Of a stretch of 64,000 nt of DNA, positions 16,260 to 25,188 are shown in pieces. The notes beneath the pieces were generated by a model. That model saw only the letters and a list, made by a program, of their open reading frames with translations, was not told where the DNA came from and did not search any database. The position numbers and the translations under genes were made by a program. Each line of letters begins with the position of its first letter. Positions within the stretch are counted from its first letter, which is position 1. Source of the stretch: Caulobacter sp031457805 (GTDB lineage Bacteria > Pseudomonadota > Alphaproteobacteria > Caulobacterales > Caulobacteraceae); the NCBI RefSeq assembly GCF_031457805.1, contig NZ_JAVDXI010000002.1:310001-374000 (forward strand), given 5' to 3'.

Positions 16260-16787
16260 ATGAAGAAACCTGCGGTGGAAACTTGGCTGGAGCGCGGTCT
16301 GTTTGCGTCGCGTTGGCTGATGGCGCCGTTCTATGTCGGCCTTGTCGTCGCCTTGGGCGCGCTCCTGGTGGTGTTCTTCCAGGAACTGTTCCGCGATCTG
16401 CCCAGCACCCTGTCGATGACAGCGGAGGACGCGATCCTCATGGCCCTCACCCTGATCGACCTGTCGTTGGCCGCCAATCTGTTGCTCATCGTCATCCTGT
16501 CTGGCTACGAGAATTTCGTCTCCAAGATCGACACCGCCGGCCATGAGGACCGTCCAGAATGGATGGGCGCGGTCGACTTCTCGGGTCTGAAGATGAAGCT
16601 CATCGCCTCGATCGTGGCGATCTCAGCGATCGCCCTGCTGAAGGCGTTCCTGGAGCTGAGCAAACCTGGCGCGACGCTAGATCAAGCCCGCCTGTTCTGG
16701 CTGGTCATGGTCCACCTGTCCTTCGTGGTCTCCGGCGTCCTGCTCGCCGTGATGGACTGGCTGAACAGCAAGGTGGCCAAGCACTAA
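16260..16787 (+). CDS. UPF0114/TIGR00645 (YqhA-like) membrane protein
   Basis: 175-residue inner-membrane protein. It opens WLERGLFASRWLMAPFYVGLV, the conserved YqhA-type N-terminus, and has four hydrophobic segments, with GYENFVSKID after the second and LKMKLIASIVAISAIALLKAFL as the third. Members belong to UPF0114; the function is unknown. Start at 16260 is favoured by GGAGG at 16250-16254; an in-frame ATG at 16236 would add eight residues. It follows the DUF4139 pair by 47 bases and may share their transcript. Confidence 0.85.
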   Translation: MKKPAVETWLERGLFASRWLMAPFYVGLVVALGALLVVFFQELFRDLPSTLSMTAEDAILMALTLIDLSLAANLLLIVILSGYENFVSKIDTAGHEDRPEWMGAVDFSGLKMKLIASIVAISAIALLKAFLELSKPGATLDQARLFWLVMVHLSFVVSGVLLAVMDWLNSKVAKH

Positions 16788-16828
16788 GGTCCTCAGGCGC
16801 TCCCGCACGGCGGGAGAGCCTGCGCCAC

Positions 16829-16945
16829 CTAGAGCGTGAGGCCGAAAGCGGGAACCGACTTCGGCCACCCTCGCGCTCTAAGTATCTGATTTATATCTCT
16901 TTTTAACGTCGGAAATCGATTCCGATTTCAGGCTAAAGGCGCTAG
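16829..16945. repeat. TAGAGC/GCTCTA bipartite element; end overlaps the eipA stop
   Basis: First stem 16830-16880 (TAGAGCGTGAGGCCGAAAG ... CGCGCTCTA), AT-rich linker AGTATCTGATTTAT, then a diverged second stem ending GGCGCTAG. The terminal CTAG (16942-16945) provides the TAG stop of eipA on the minus strand. Confidence 0.8.
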
Positions 16946-17655
16946 AACGGCAACTTGCGACGTTGGCGGCTGTAGCCGAGATAGCCGACATTAGCCCCCA
17001 GGCGCAGGCCCACGCCCGCCCGGATCGGGGCCAGGGTGATCTCGTCCGCCTTCTGATAGTTCACACCCAAGCCGCCGACGAGATAGGCGCTGCCCTCCAC
17101 GCCCGGGAAGCGGCGGAAGATGGCGTCCGGATATTGAAGGTCATAGCACAGGGTGAAGACGCGGCTGGCGTTGCCGCCCCAGTCCCAACCGATGGTCGGC
17201 CCCTGCCAGAAGACCTCCATCGTCGGGCGGCCCTTCATGTACAGCAGACCACGACCATAACGCAGGCCCGCGATGAAGGCGCCCGAGCCCTCCTCGCCGG
17301 CGATGTAGGCGGTGGGTTGGCCCTTGTCCTTGAACACCTTCTCGATCGCCGCGCCCGCGCTTTCGGCCGTGACGCCGAGGAAGTCCGACGTGGCGCGGAT
17401 CATCTCGTCGGCCGAATAGGTCTGGACCCGCCCGGTGTCGTAGGTCGGCGTGGCGCCCGTAGAAGCCGGCGCGGCGGTAGGCGGCGGTGGCGGCGCATAG
17501 GTTTCCTGAGGCGCCGGCGGCGGCGCGTTCGGATCGGTGATCGGCTGGGCCGGCGGCAATTGCTCGGAGGTGATCCGTTGACGGGCCAGAGCCTGCGAGC
17601 CGACGGCCGACAGGCCCAGGGCGGCGCTCGAGAGGATCAGCTTGCGACGGTCCAT
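16942..17655 (-). CDS. eipA: DUF1134 periplasmic envelope protein EipA
   Basis: 237 residues from the ATG at 17655. Signal peptide MDRRKLILSSAALGLSAVGSQALA, then a proline-rich linker (PPAPQETYAPPPPPT, about 45-65) and the DUF1134 domain (about 80-237) with GEEGSGAFIAGLRYGRG and TIGWDWGGNASRVFTLCYDL. This is the EipA family of small periplasmic beta-barrel proteins, which support envelope integrity in Brucella and Caulobacter. A TTAA-N7-TTAA site lies about 70 bases upstream, so CtrA control is likely. The reading frame can be extended to 17688, but that puts 11 residues before the signal peptide. Divergent from lepA. Confidence 0.85.
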   Translation of the reverse strand: MDRRKLILSSAALGLSAVGSQALARQRITSEQLPPAQPITDPNAPPPAPQETYAPPPPPTAAPASTGATPTYDTGRVQTYSADEMIRATSDFLGVTAESAGAAIEKVFKDKGQPTAYIAGEEGSGAFIAGLRYGRGLLYMKGRPTMEVFWQGPTIGWDWGGNASRVFTLCYDLQYPDAIFRRFPGVEGSAYLVGGLGVNYQKADEITLAPIRAGVGLRLGANVGYLGYSRQRRKLPF

Positions 17656-17725
17656 GTCAGGGCCTCCGGATCGAATTGTTTGCAACACTGTTGCAAGCCA
17701 TTGCGTCCGGTTTGGGGCTCCAAAC

Positions 17726-17740
17726 TTAACGCGCGGTTAA
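17726..17740. promoter_or_regulatory. CtrA-type binding site, TTAA-N7-TTAA
   Basis: TTAACGCGCGGTTAA is an exact match to the CtrA box and is itself palindromic apart from the centre. It lies about 70 bases upstream of eipA and 77 upstream of lepA, so either gene could be affected; eipA is the more likely target. Confidence 0.65.
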
Positions 17741-17816
17741 GCATAACCCCCGCCACGCCCCCACCGCGACCGCAACGCCCCTCGCGAAGCGGCGCAAATG
17801 TGCTATGCGCACGCGC

Positions 17817-19625
17817 ATGACTTCGACGCCTCTGGACAAGATCCGTAACTTTTCGATCGTGGCTCACATCGACCACGGCAAATCCACGCTCTCGGATCGG
17901 CTGATCCAGACGACCGGCGGCCTGACCGCGCGCGAGATGAGCGCCCAGGTCCTGGACAACATGGACATCGAGAAGGAGCGCGGCATCACCATCAAGGCGC
18001 AGACCGTGCGCCTGTCCTACAAGGCCGCCGACGGCGAGACCTATATCCTCAACCTGATGGACACCCCCGGGCACGTCGACTTCGCCTACGAGGTCAGCCG
18101 CAGCCTGGCCGCCTGCGAAGGCTCGATCCTGGTCGTCGACGCCAGTCAGGGCGTGGAAGCCCAAACCCTGGCCAATGTCTACCAGGCCATCGACAACAAT
18201 CACGAGATCGTCCCGGTCCTCAACAAGGTCGACCTCCCCGCCGCCGACGTCGACCGCGTCAAGGCGCAGATCGAGGACGTCATCGGCCTGGACGCCTCCG
18301 ACGCCGTCGAGTGCTCGGCCAAGACGGGCGTCGGCATCCCCGACGTGCTGGAAGCCATCGTCACCCGCCTGCCCCCGCCCAAGGGCGAGCGCGACGCCCC
18401 GCTGAAGGCCCTGCTGGTCGACGCCTGGTACGACGCCTATCTCGGCGTCGTCGTCCTGGTGCGTATCTTCAACGGCACGCTGAAAGCCGGCCAGCAGGTC
18501 CGCATGATGCAAACGGGCGCCACCCACCGCATCGACAAGGTCGGCGTCTTCACGCCCAAGGCCACCGACGTGGCCGAGCTTGGCCCCGGCGAGGTCGGCT
18601 TCTTCACCGCCTCGATCAAGGAAGTGGCCGACGCCGCCGTCGGCGACACCATCACCGACGAGAAGAAACCCACCGCCGAAGCCCTCAAGGGCTTCAAGGA
18701 AGTGGTTCCGGTGGTGTTCTGCGGCCTCTTCCCGGTCGACGCCGCCGACTTCGAGGACCTGCGCGCCGCCGTCGGCAAGCTGCGCCTCAACGACGCCAGC
18801 TTCACCTACGAGATGGAGTCGAGCGCCGCCCTCGGCTTTGGCTTCCGCTGCGGGTTCTTAGGGTTGCTCCACCTGGAGATCATCCAGGAGCGCCTGTCCC
18901 GCGAATTCGACCTTGACCTGATCGCGACCGCCCCCTCGGTGGTCTACAAGATCAAGCTGCGCAACGGCGAAGAGATCGAGCTGCACAACCCGGCCGACCT
19001 GCCCGACGTCATGCAGATCGAGGAGATCGCCGAGCCCTGGATCAAGGCCACAATCTTCACCCCCGACGAATATCTCGGCGGCGTCATCAAGCTGTGCCAG
19101 GACCGCCGCGGCATGCAGCGCGAGCTCTCCTATGTCGGCAGCCGCGCCATGGTCGTCTACGACCTGCCGCTGAACGAGGTGGTGTTCGACTTCTATGACC
19201 GCCTGAAGTCGATCTCGAAGGGCTACGCCAGCTTCGACTACCAGCTGGAGGACTACCGCGCCGGCGACCTCGTCAAGATGTCGATCCTGGTCAACAGCGA
19301 GCCCGTCGACGCCCTGTCGATGCTGGTCCACCGCAGCCGCGCCGAAAGCCGCGGCCGGGGCATGTGCGAGAAGATGAAGGACCTCATCCCCCAGCACATG
19401 TTCGTCATCCCGATCCAGGCCGCCATCGGCGGCCGCATCATCGCCCGCGAAACCGTCCGCGCTCTCCGCAAGGACGTGACCGCCAAGTGCTACGGCGGCG
19501 ACGCCACCCGCAAGAAGAAGCTTCTGGAGAAACAGAAGGAAGGCAAGAAGCGGATGCGCCAGTTCGGCAAGGTCGAGATCCCGCAGGAAGCCTTCATCGC
19601 CGCCCTGAAGATGGACGAGGATTGA
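17817..19625 (+). CDS. lepA: Elongation factor 4 (LepA) GTPase
   Basis: 602-residue ribosome-associated GTPase related to EF-G. G-domain motifs are AHIDHGKST (G1), DTPGHVDF (G3) and NKVDLP (G4), then domain II, two alpha/beta domains and the LepA-specific C-terminal domain with KKKLLEKQKEGKKRMRQFG. Start at 17817 (MTSTPLDKIRNFS) fits the family better than the ATG at 17805, which adds MRTR. A terminator follows. The function reported in other bacteria is in ribosome assembly or translation under ionic stress. Confidence 0.96.
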   Translation: MTSTPLDKIRNFSIVAHIDHGKSTLSDRLIQTTGGLTAREMSAQVLDNMDIEKERGITIKAQTVRLSYKAADGETYILNLMDTPGHVDFAYEVSRSLAACEGSILVVDASQGVEAQTLANVYQAIDNNHEIVPVLNKVDLPAADVDRVKAQIEDVIGLDASDAVECSAKTGVGIPDVLEAIVTRLPPPKGERDAPLKALLVDAWYDAYLGVVVLVRIFNGTLKAGQQVRMMQTGATHRIDKVGVFTPKATDVAELGPGEVGFFTASIKEVADAAVGDTITDEKKPTAEALKGFKEVVPVVFCGLFPVDAADFEDLRAAVGKLRLNDASFTYEMESSAALGFGFRCGFLGLLHLEIIQERLSREFDLDLIATAPSVVYKIKLRNGEEIELHNPADLPDVMQIEEIAEPWIKATIFTPDEYLGGVIKLCQDRRGMQRELSYVGSRAMVVYDLPLNEVVFDFYDRLKSISKGYASFDYQLEDYRAGDLVKMSILVNSEPVDALSMLVHRSRAESRGRGMCEKMKDLIPQHMFVIPIQAAIGGRIIARETVRALRKDVTAKCYGGDATRKKKLLEKQKEGKKRMRQFGKVEIPQEAFIAALKMDED

Positions 19626-19660
19626 TCGGGGCGGTTAGCGCCGGATTGCTGAGTTTGAAG

Positions 19661-19693
19661 CGCCCCCGCCGGGAGACTGGCGGGGGTGTTTTT
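19661..19693 (+). terminator. Rho-independent terminator after lepA
   Basis: Stem CGCCCCCGCC / GGCGGGGGTG around GGGAGACT, with five T's, 36 bases after the lepA stop. The remaining roughly 150 bases before the response-regulator gene hold nothing recognisable. Confidence 0.8.
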
Positions 19694-19843
19694 GACTCAT
19701 CTACGAAGTTGGGAAGGCGCGGTCCGGGGCGCGTGCGCTGGAACCTGGATCCAATGCGCCCACGACGTCCGGTTCAGGTGCTAAGGCCCCACATGAGGCC
19801 TGCGCTATGAACCAAGGCCAGCACGACGGCCGCTTCCGTTGCG

Positions 19844-20527
19844 TCAGTGAGCCCCGGATCTGGGCTTCACCGAGCGCAACGCTTCGCTGCGGGAGTTCAC
19901 TTCCAGCTTGCGATAAATCGACTTCACATGATTGCCAACGGTGTGGGGCGAGATGTTCAGAAGCCGCGCTGCCTCCTTGTAGCTTTTGCCCGCAGCAAAA
20001 GCGCGAAGCAGATCTGTTTCGCGGGGAGTGAGGCGATCATCGCAGATCTCTTCGCTCGAAGCCGGGCGAGGGGGGGGCGGCGCTGTGGGTGAGCGCAACA
20101 AATCGAGCAGATAGACCGCCGCAGCCGGGCTGACCGGCGCGCCGCCGGCCAACGTAACGGCGATACCGTCCAGAACCTGCTGCGGCGAGCTGTCTTTCAG
20201 CAGATAGCCATCAGCGCCCGCCGACAGGGCCTGCACGACCGTATCACGATCACCAAAGGCGCTGATGACCAGCGCGCGCGCTGCGCATCCCGCCTTGATC
20301 TCAGGGACCAGATCGCATCCGCTCCCGTCGGGCAGGCCGATGTCCATAAGGAACAGATCCGGGTTGAGCCGGATCAGCGCCCGGCCGGTGGCGAGGTCAG
20401 GGGCGACGCCCACAATGTCATAGGCGGGCTCCATCGCCACGATCCGCATAAAATATTGCCGCACCACCGGATCGTCTTCGATGATCGCGATACGCGCCGT
20501 GGCGACAGGGGAAGCCTGATCGGACAT
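19844..20527 (-). CDS. NarL/FixJ-family response regulator
   Basis: 227 residues. N-terminal receiver domain (about 10-130) with the acidic pair EDD at 17-19, phosphoacceptor Asp62 in LMDIGLPDG and the conserved lysine in YLLKDSSP. A proline-rich linker leads to a C-terminal LuxR-type helix-turn-helix (about 165-225): LTPRETDLLRAFAAGKSYKEAARLLNISPHTVGNHVKSIYRKL. It acts as a DNA-binding transcription factor in the cytoplasm. The kinase gene lies directly upstream on the same strand with a 54-base gap, so they form a cognate pair. Targets unknown; the divergent secreted-protein genes at 22634 are candidates. Confidence 0.92.
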   Translation of the reverse strand: MSDQASPVATARIAIIEDDPVVRQYFMRIVAMEPAYDIVGVAPDLATGRALIRLNPDLFLMDIGLPDGSGCDLVPEIKAGCAARALVISAFGDRDTVVQALSAGADGYLLKDSSPQQVLDGIAVTLAGGAPVSPAAAVYLLDLLRSPTAPPPPRPASSEEICDDRLTPRETDLLRAFAAGKSYKEAARLLNISPHTVGNHVKSIYRKLEVNSRSEALRSVKPRSGAH

Positions 20528-20581
20528 GGCGTATCGCTACCAGTTCACGATCAGTCGCACCATGCCATGGCGCCCACGCGT

Positions 20582-22546
20582 TCATGGCAAGGACGCATCG
20601 TCCGCAGCCACGCTGTTCTCGCCCGGAACGTGCAGCGCGATCCGTGTTCCGCGCCCAGGCGGGGACGATATCGCAAGTGCTCCCCCGACCGCAGCGGCGC
20701 GGCGTTGCATGTTGGCTAGACCTCGGCCCGCATCGCTACCCAGGCCGGCGCCGCCGCGACCATTGTCGCTGACGCTGACCAGCAAAGCGCCGTCCGGACC
20801 GACACCGACCGCAATCTCGATGCTGTCGGCGCCCGCGTGGCGCAGGGCGTTGGTCACCGCCTCCTGCATGATACGAAAGATCTGCAGAACCTCGCGCGGG
20901 CCAAAGCGATGGTCGAGGCTCTCCGCAAGCTCGGCCTGCTGCCAATGGCAGACGACGCCGGCCGCGGCGATGCGCGGCTGGATGCGCGCACGGAAGGTCG
21001 CCAGCGCTGCGCCAAGCGATTCTCCCACCGAGTCCATTGAGTCGACCATCAGTCGCATTTCGTCGATGACGGCCTGTAGGCCATCGGCGACCGCCGCCGG
21101 CTCCGCCTCGCCCAGCCGCGCGGCGAGCATCATCGACATCAGCTGACTGCCCAGCCCGTCATGAATGTCCTGCATGATCCTGCGACGCTCAGAATCGTGC
21201 GCCTGCTGGCGCACCAATTCCCTCTCGCGGGCATGGGCGAGCGCCAGTTCCGCCTCGCGCTCAGCGACCTTGGCGCGCAGGTCGGCGGTGAGCGTCGCCT
21301 GTGACCGGAAGAGCCGGAAATTGCGCGCAAGAAACGCCGCGAGCATGGCCAGCATCAGGAACGGCGCGGAGTTGTGGAGGTTCGCTTCGCCCAGATCGGG
21401 AAACCATCGGCTCGCGCCGTCGAACAGGATTGCGACCACGCACACCGTCAGCAAGGCGCTTTCAGCGATCCGGGTCTCGTCCAAGCGCGCGAAGTGCCAG
21501 CCGATGCGCAGCGCAATCGCGGCTCCCATGACGACCAGAAACCAGGACCAGAGTTCCGCCGGGCGGTCGAACCCGTCCGGCATCGGCACGCGATAGACCG
21601 ACCAGACGACATAAACGCCGGCTACCGCAAAGAGGCTGAGCGCTACCCGTTTGAGATAGCGAACGGGGCGCCCGGTCCATTCGTCGATGAAGCATAGCAG
21701 CGCGACCGGAACCGCCATGTTGAGCAGGAAGAACCCCGCCATCCGCGCCCAGCCGTCGACTCCAGGGTCGAGTTGGATCGCATAGAGATAATTGCCAACA
21801 AACGCGAAGCAGAGGGCCGACAGCCATGCGGGAAGCCGCCAGTCCTCGGCCCGCGCTACCATGATCAGCGACAACATCCCGAGAAGCGCCATCAGGCCGG
21901 CGGCATAGCGGTAGAATTCGTTGGTGCTCCACAACCGGTTCGCAGAGAACGCTCGCATCGCTTCGTATTCTGCGATCAGAGGCGGGGAAATGTCGGCGTA
22001 GGGGAAGCCGTCACGTAGCGTCACATAGGTCAGCTGATTGTCGCCGCGCTTGAGCAGCCCTGCGGGGATGCGGGTCAGAAACATCTTCTGCCCATGGAAC
22101 GTCCCGTTGCCCGGTTGCATCCGCCCCTCGCCAACCAGCAGCGTTCCGTTGATGGCCAGCAGATAGTTGTCCACCTGGAGTGTCGAAATCAGCCCGAGTC
22201 CCGTCTCCGGAACCTTATCCAGTCGGAAATGCGCGCGCACCGAATGCACCGCAGGGTCGCAGCAATGGGTCCAGGGCAGCTGGATGGGCTCATAGCGTGC
22301 GCTGGCGGCGTCGCGCAGCGTCGCCCGTTCAAGCCGCGCGACTGCTACGTCGCTCACCTCGATAAAGGCGGGCGCCTGCGCCAGTGGCGCATTGAACAGC
22401 GGCTTGTCGATCAGTTGCCAGTAGATCAGTTGGACGGCTGCAATCGCCCCAGCCAGCGCCAGAATCTGGCGCCAGTTCACCCCGCTCTTCACCCCGCCGC
22501 TCCGTTCCAGCGATGCCCCATGCCATGTCATGGCAGCCACCCGCAT
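20582..22546 (-). CDS. Sensor histidine kinase with periplasmic domain and 7TM-like region (HisKA_3)
   Basis: 654 residues. A first transmembrane helix (about 28-45), a periplasmic sensory domain (about 50-205), then about seven transmembrane segments (about 212-410), a layout like the 7TMR-DISM sensors. A coiled coil (about 412-450) leads into the HisKA_3 dimerisation helix with the phosphoacceptor His462 in QDIHDGLGSQLM. The ATPase domain shows the N box QEAVTNALRHAGA and the G1 box VSDNGRGG. This kinase class partners NarL/FixJ regulators, like the one encoded next. Ligand unknown. A second in-frame ATG at 22531 is possible. Divergent from the gene at 22634. Confidence 0.9.
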   Translation of the reverse strand: MRVAAMTWHGASLERSGGVKSGVNWRQILALAGAIAAVQLIYWQLIDKPLFNAPLAQAPAFIEVSDVAVARLERATLRDAASARYEPIQLPWTHCCDPAVHSVRAHFRLDKVPETGLGLISTLQVDNYLLAINGTLLVGEGRMQPGNGTFHGQKMFLTRIPAGLLKRGDNQLTYVTLRDGFPYADISPPLIAEYEAMRAFSANRLWSTNEFYRYAAGLMALLGMLSLIMVARAEDWRLPAWLSALCFAFVGNYLYAIQLDPGVDGWARMAGFFLLNMAVPVALLCFIDEWTGRPVRYLKRVALSLFAVAGVYVVWSVYRVPMPDGFDRPAELWSWFLVVMGAAIALRIGWHFARLDETRIAESALLTVCVVAILFDGASRWFPDLGEANLHNSAPFLMLAMLAAFLARNFRLFRSQATLTADLRAKVAEREAELALAHARERELVRQQAHDSERRRIMQDIHDGLGSQLMSMMLAARLGEAEPAAVADGLQAVIDEMRLMVDSMDSVGESLGAALATFRARIQPRIAAAGVVCHWQQAELAESLDHRFGPREVLQIFRIMQEAVTNALRHAGADSIEIAVGVGPDGALLVSVSDNGRGGAGLGSDAGRGLANMQRRAAAVGGALAISSPPGRGTRIALHVPGENSVAADDASLP

Positions 22547-22633
22547 GGCATGGCCCGGCGCCTGAGGCCAGCTTAGTTGCGGATCCGCACTGATATCGGC
22601 CTTGCCGCCAACAGCAATGAGGATCCCCCCGCC

Positions 22634-23518
22634 ATGATCGCCCGTACCCGAGCCGGCCGCAGCCCGGCCCTCCTTGCCGCGATCGCTCTTGCCGCCCCTT
22701 CGCTCGTTGCAACGCTCGGGACACCGGTCCCCGCGCTCGCCCAGAGGACCGACTCAGTGCCCAAGATCAGCATCTGCCCGTTCAACTGGCGCGAAGGCGG
22801 AACAGGCCCCAACCGCGTCCCTGGATTAGTTGGCAACTGCTACCCGATCAGCGATACCGCGCCCCGCGTCATGGTGCGCAGCAGCAGCAGCGAAGCCTGT
22901 CCCACCGGCTACTATCCGGAGGGCAGCCGCTACTGCACCACGCACAAGAGCGTGGCCGTCTCCGCCGAAACCCGTTCGTCGCAAGCGAACCGGCTGACCA
23001 AGCCCGCCCCCAATGCGCGCTGCCCGCTCGGCTGGGCCTCCACCCGCGATCTTGCGGCCTGTTACACCACCTTTGAACAGCCCACCGTGGCGCGCCTCAG
23101 CAATGGCAAGGCCTGCAAGCCCGGCGAGTTGGCCGAGTGGGGGATTTGGTGCACCAGCGGCTATGAGGGCATCGACCGCGCCCGCGCCGACAACGCCGGG
23201 GCCAAGGATTTCAACGAAGTCTATGCCTGGACGCTGCGCAATCGCGGCGACACCAAGTCGGTGGGCGATACGTTCTCCCCGGCGGCGGAGGCCTATTTCG
23301 CCAGCCGCGGCGGCGCCGGTGGTGCGGCGCCGTCCGGCAAGGCGGCGCCCGCTACCGCCACGACTGCGGCTCCCACCCAACCCAATTCCTGCTCGTCGGT
23401 TGTGGGGGCCGCGACCGGCGCTGCGCTTGGCGGCGCGGTCGGCGGAAGCCAGGGGGCCCAGATCGGCGGGATGCTGGGCGGTCTCGCCAAGAGCAAGAAG
23501 AAGCCGGAAGGCTGCTGA
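22634..23518 (+). CDS. Exported cysteine-rich protein with C-terminal glycine zipper
   Basis: 294 residues from the ATG at 22634, preceded by GAGGA at 22619-22623. Signal peptide to ALA-Q near residue 37. The mature part has repeated Cys-containing loops (KISICPFNW, VGNCYPISD, CPTGYYPEG, YCTTHKS, RCPLGW, ACYTTF, KACKPGE, GIWCTSGY), with at least nine cysteines, then an Ala/Thr/Pro linker and a glycine-zipper segment (VVGAATGAALGGAVGGSQGAQIGG) typical of proteins that associate with the outer membrane. I do not recognise a named family. It is divergent from the sensor kinase, which suggests that the two-component system may control it. Confidence 0.6.
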   Translation: MIARTRAGRSPALLAAIALAAPSLVATLGTPVPALAQRTDSVPKISICPFNWREGGTGPNRVPGLVGNCYPISDTAPRVMVRSSSSEACPTGYYPEGSRYCTTHKSVAVSAETRSSQANRLTKPAPNARCPLGWASTRDLAACYTTFEQPTVARLSNGKACKPGELAEWGIWCTSGYEGIDRARADNAGAKDFNEVYAWTLRNRGDTKSVGDTFSPAAEAYFASRGGAGGAAPSGKAAPATATTAAPTQPNSCSSVVGAATGAALGGAVGGSQGAQIGGMLGGLAKSKKKPEGC

Positions 23519-23592
23519 AACCACAACACCTTCAATCGAGCAGGCTGGGGACATCCGCTGTGCCCGCCCGCTCATCTCATCGGGACATCATC

Positions 23593-24042
23593 ATGCAGAA
23601 CCCTTTTCGAGCGATCGTCATCGCCGCTGCTGTCGGCGCCGCGTTGACCAGTGCGGCGCCTGCGAAGGCCCAGAGCGAGATCCGCCTAGTCGCCTCGCAC
23701 CCGCGCAACGAGGCTGAGGTCGTCGCCCCCGTCGAACGCGTCAGTCTCGCGTTCAATCAGGTGGTCGATCTCATGAGCCTTGAGATCGAGGCGGAGGACG
23801 GCACGGTCACCGTCATCTACGACCTCTTCAAAACCCCGGACAGCCCGCGCCAGGCCAGCAATTTCACCGACGATCTGAAGACCGCGGTGACCCTGCCGGG
23901 AAAGTACTACGTGAACTATGCCGCCTCCGCGACGATCGGTAAGACGACCTCCACCGCCGCCGGCTCAATCACCTTCACCGTGACCGATCCCAATGCGCCT
24001 CCGGCCGACGATACGGCAAGCAGTGGCAGCCACCCGGAGTGA
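23593..24042 (+). CDS. CopC-domain periplasmic protein
   Basis: 149 residues. Signal peptide to AKA-Q (about residue 25), then one CopC/Ig-like beta-sandwich (about 30-130) that begins LVASHPRNEAEVVAPVERVSLAFNQ and ends ITFTVTDP. CopC proteins bind copper or act as a scaffold in the periplasm. The first copper-ligand histidine of CopC proteins is normally near the mature N-terminus; here SHPR is the candidate. The protein has few other His or Met residues, so metal binding is uncertain. It follows the Cys-rich protein gene by 74 bases and is probably in one operon with it. Confidence 0.75.
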   Translation: MQNPFRAIVIAAAVGAALTSAAPAKAQSEIRLVASHPRNEAEVVAPVERVSLAFNQVVDLMSLEIEAEDGTVTVIYDLFKTPDSPRQASNFTDDLKTAVTLPGKYYVNYAASATIGKTTSTAAGSITFTVTDPNAPPADDTASSGSHPE

Positions 24043-24363
24043 TCAACGGCGGGTCTCGCGCGGCGGGGCACGGCTTAGGCGACAGTTCGTCGTCAAGCTT
24101 CTCAATCCTCCCCCTTGCGGGGGAGGAGTCCGCGTAGCCGACCTAGGGGCAAGTGCGGGTCGCAAGCGATCTTCTCGACGCCGGCCCGTAGCCGTCCGCA
24201 AACCCCAGTCCTGGTCCAAAGTCGCCCCCTCCCGCCCCTAACCCGCTGAAATCCCTCATCCCGATCCCGCTCTACGCCCCGCTGCGTCCTCGGTATCCGG
24301 AGCGGCCGTATTTTACGGCCCATGAGCAAGTCCCATCCTGACGCCGGCCGCCCCGCCCTCGCC
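24043..24363. other. Intergenic region, about 320 bases, with a degenerate repeat
   Basis: Contains the half copy of the CTCCCCC twin-palindrome repeat at 24104-24127, followed by GC-rich sequence that looks like decayed repeat (AGTCCGCGTAGCCGACC). No gene, promoter or RNA is convincing. The flanking genes converge here, both ending at the region. Confidence 0.6.
24104..24127. repeat. Degenerate half copy of the CTCCCCC twin-palindrome repeat
   Basis: AATCCTCCCCCTTGCGGGGGAG hairpin matches the left end of the copies at 11213 and 14531; the right half is no longer recognisable. Confidence 0.7.
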
Positions 24364-25143
24364 TCACCCGAACGGCGGCTTGAGCCGGTAGAACCGCCCC
24401 TCGCCCAAGAGGTCGTAGACGCGGCGGATGCGGAAGGCGTGGGGCTGGGCTCTGGAGAGGTCGTACTCGGCCTGGGTGAGGCCGAAGGGAGCGACTTCGC
24501 CGGCCAGGGTGGCCTTGACCACGATCAGGCGCGGGATCTCATCAAGGCCAAAGCTGATGACGTCGCAGCCCTCGGGGTCGCCGCCGCGCGCGGGTCGGAT
24601 GCGGCCGGCCAGGTCCGGGCGGCCGCGATCCGACAGGCGGCGGGCCTCGTGGGCGACGATGCTGGCCACGCCCAGGCCCTTGAGGAAGCGGTCGTCGGCC
24701 TCGCGGCTTCCCATGTCGAAGCGCTGGATGGCCCGGACCAGGCGCTCGGTCATCGGCATGGGCCTGGGCGGCGCGGCCTCGATCAGCGGGATGGCGCTGG
24801 GAGCGGCGAACAGGGCGGCGGGGCGGACGGCGGCGGCCAGCAGGGCGGGCTTGGCGGCCAGCTGCTCCTCGACCGCGTCGAGCAGGTCGTTGTCATAGGC
24901 CCAGCGGGGCGGCTGGTCCTTGAGGATCGGCACGCCGATCAGCGACAGCACCGCCGAGATCTCGCCCTGCTTCCAGCTGATCGGGCCGTCGGCCTTGCCG
25001 GTGACGAAGCGGACGGTGCGGTCGTGGGCGGCGCGGTCGACGGGCTTGCCGGCGAGCGTCTTCTCCAGCTGGGCGATGTAGTCACCCACCACCACCGCGA
25101 GGTCCGCCCCCGTCCAATCGCGTCCGCTCGATTCCCCCGTCAT
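24364..25143 (-). CDS. DUF3883 domain protein
   Basis: 259 residues, soluble. The C-terminal part (about 160-258) has the DUF3883 signature: GYD-like DVISFGLDEIPRLIVVKATLAGEVAPFGLTQAEYDLSRAQPHAFRIRRVYDL, where aspartate, glutamate and lysine of a nuclease-like fold can be placed (D, IVVK and E). The N-terminal half is helical and not recognised. DUF3883 domains are often found in restriction or defence proteins. No partner nuclease or helicase gene is next to it, so it may act alone. The start overlaps no neighbour. Whether it cleaves DNA is inference. Confidence 0.75.
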   Translation of the reverse strand: MTGESSGRDWTGADLAVVVGDYIAQLEKTLAGKPVDRAAHDRTVRFVTGKADGPISWKQGEISAVLSLIGVPILKDQPPRWAYDNDLLDAVEEQLAAKPALLAAAVRPAALFAAPSAIPLIEAAPPRPMPMTERLVRAIQRFDMGSREADDRFLKGLGVASIVAHEARRLSDRGRPDLAGRIRPARGGDPEGCDVISFGLDEIPRLIVVKATLAGEVAPFGLTQAEYDLSRAQPHAFRIRRVYDLLGEGRFYRLKPPFG

Positions 25144-25188
25144 GGGGCGATGATGCGTTAGCCGCGCGCGCTGCGCCAGCGGCGAAGC

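Noticed and set aside
17805..17816. Earlier ATG as lepA start
   Set aside because: Adds only MRTR, which LepA proteins lack, while the ATG at 17817 fits the family N-terminus.
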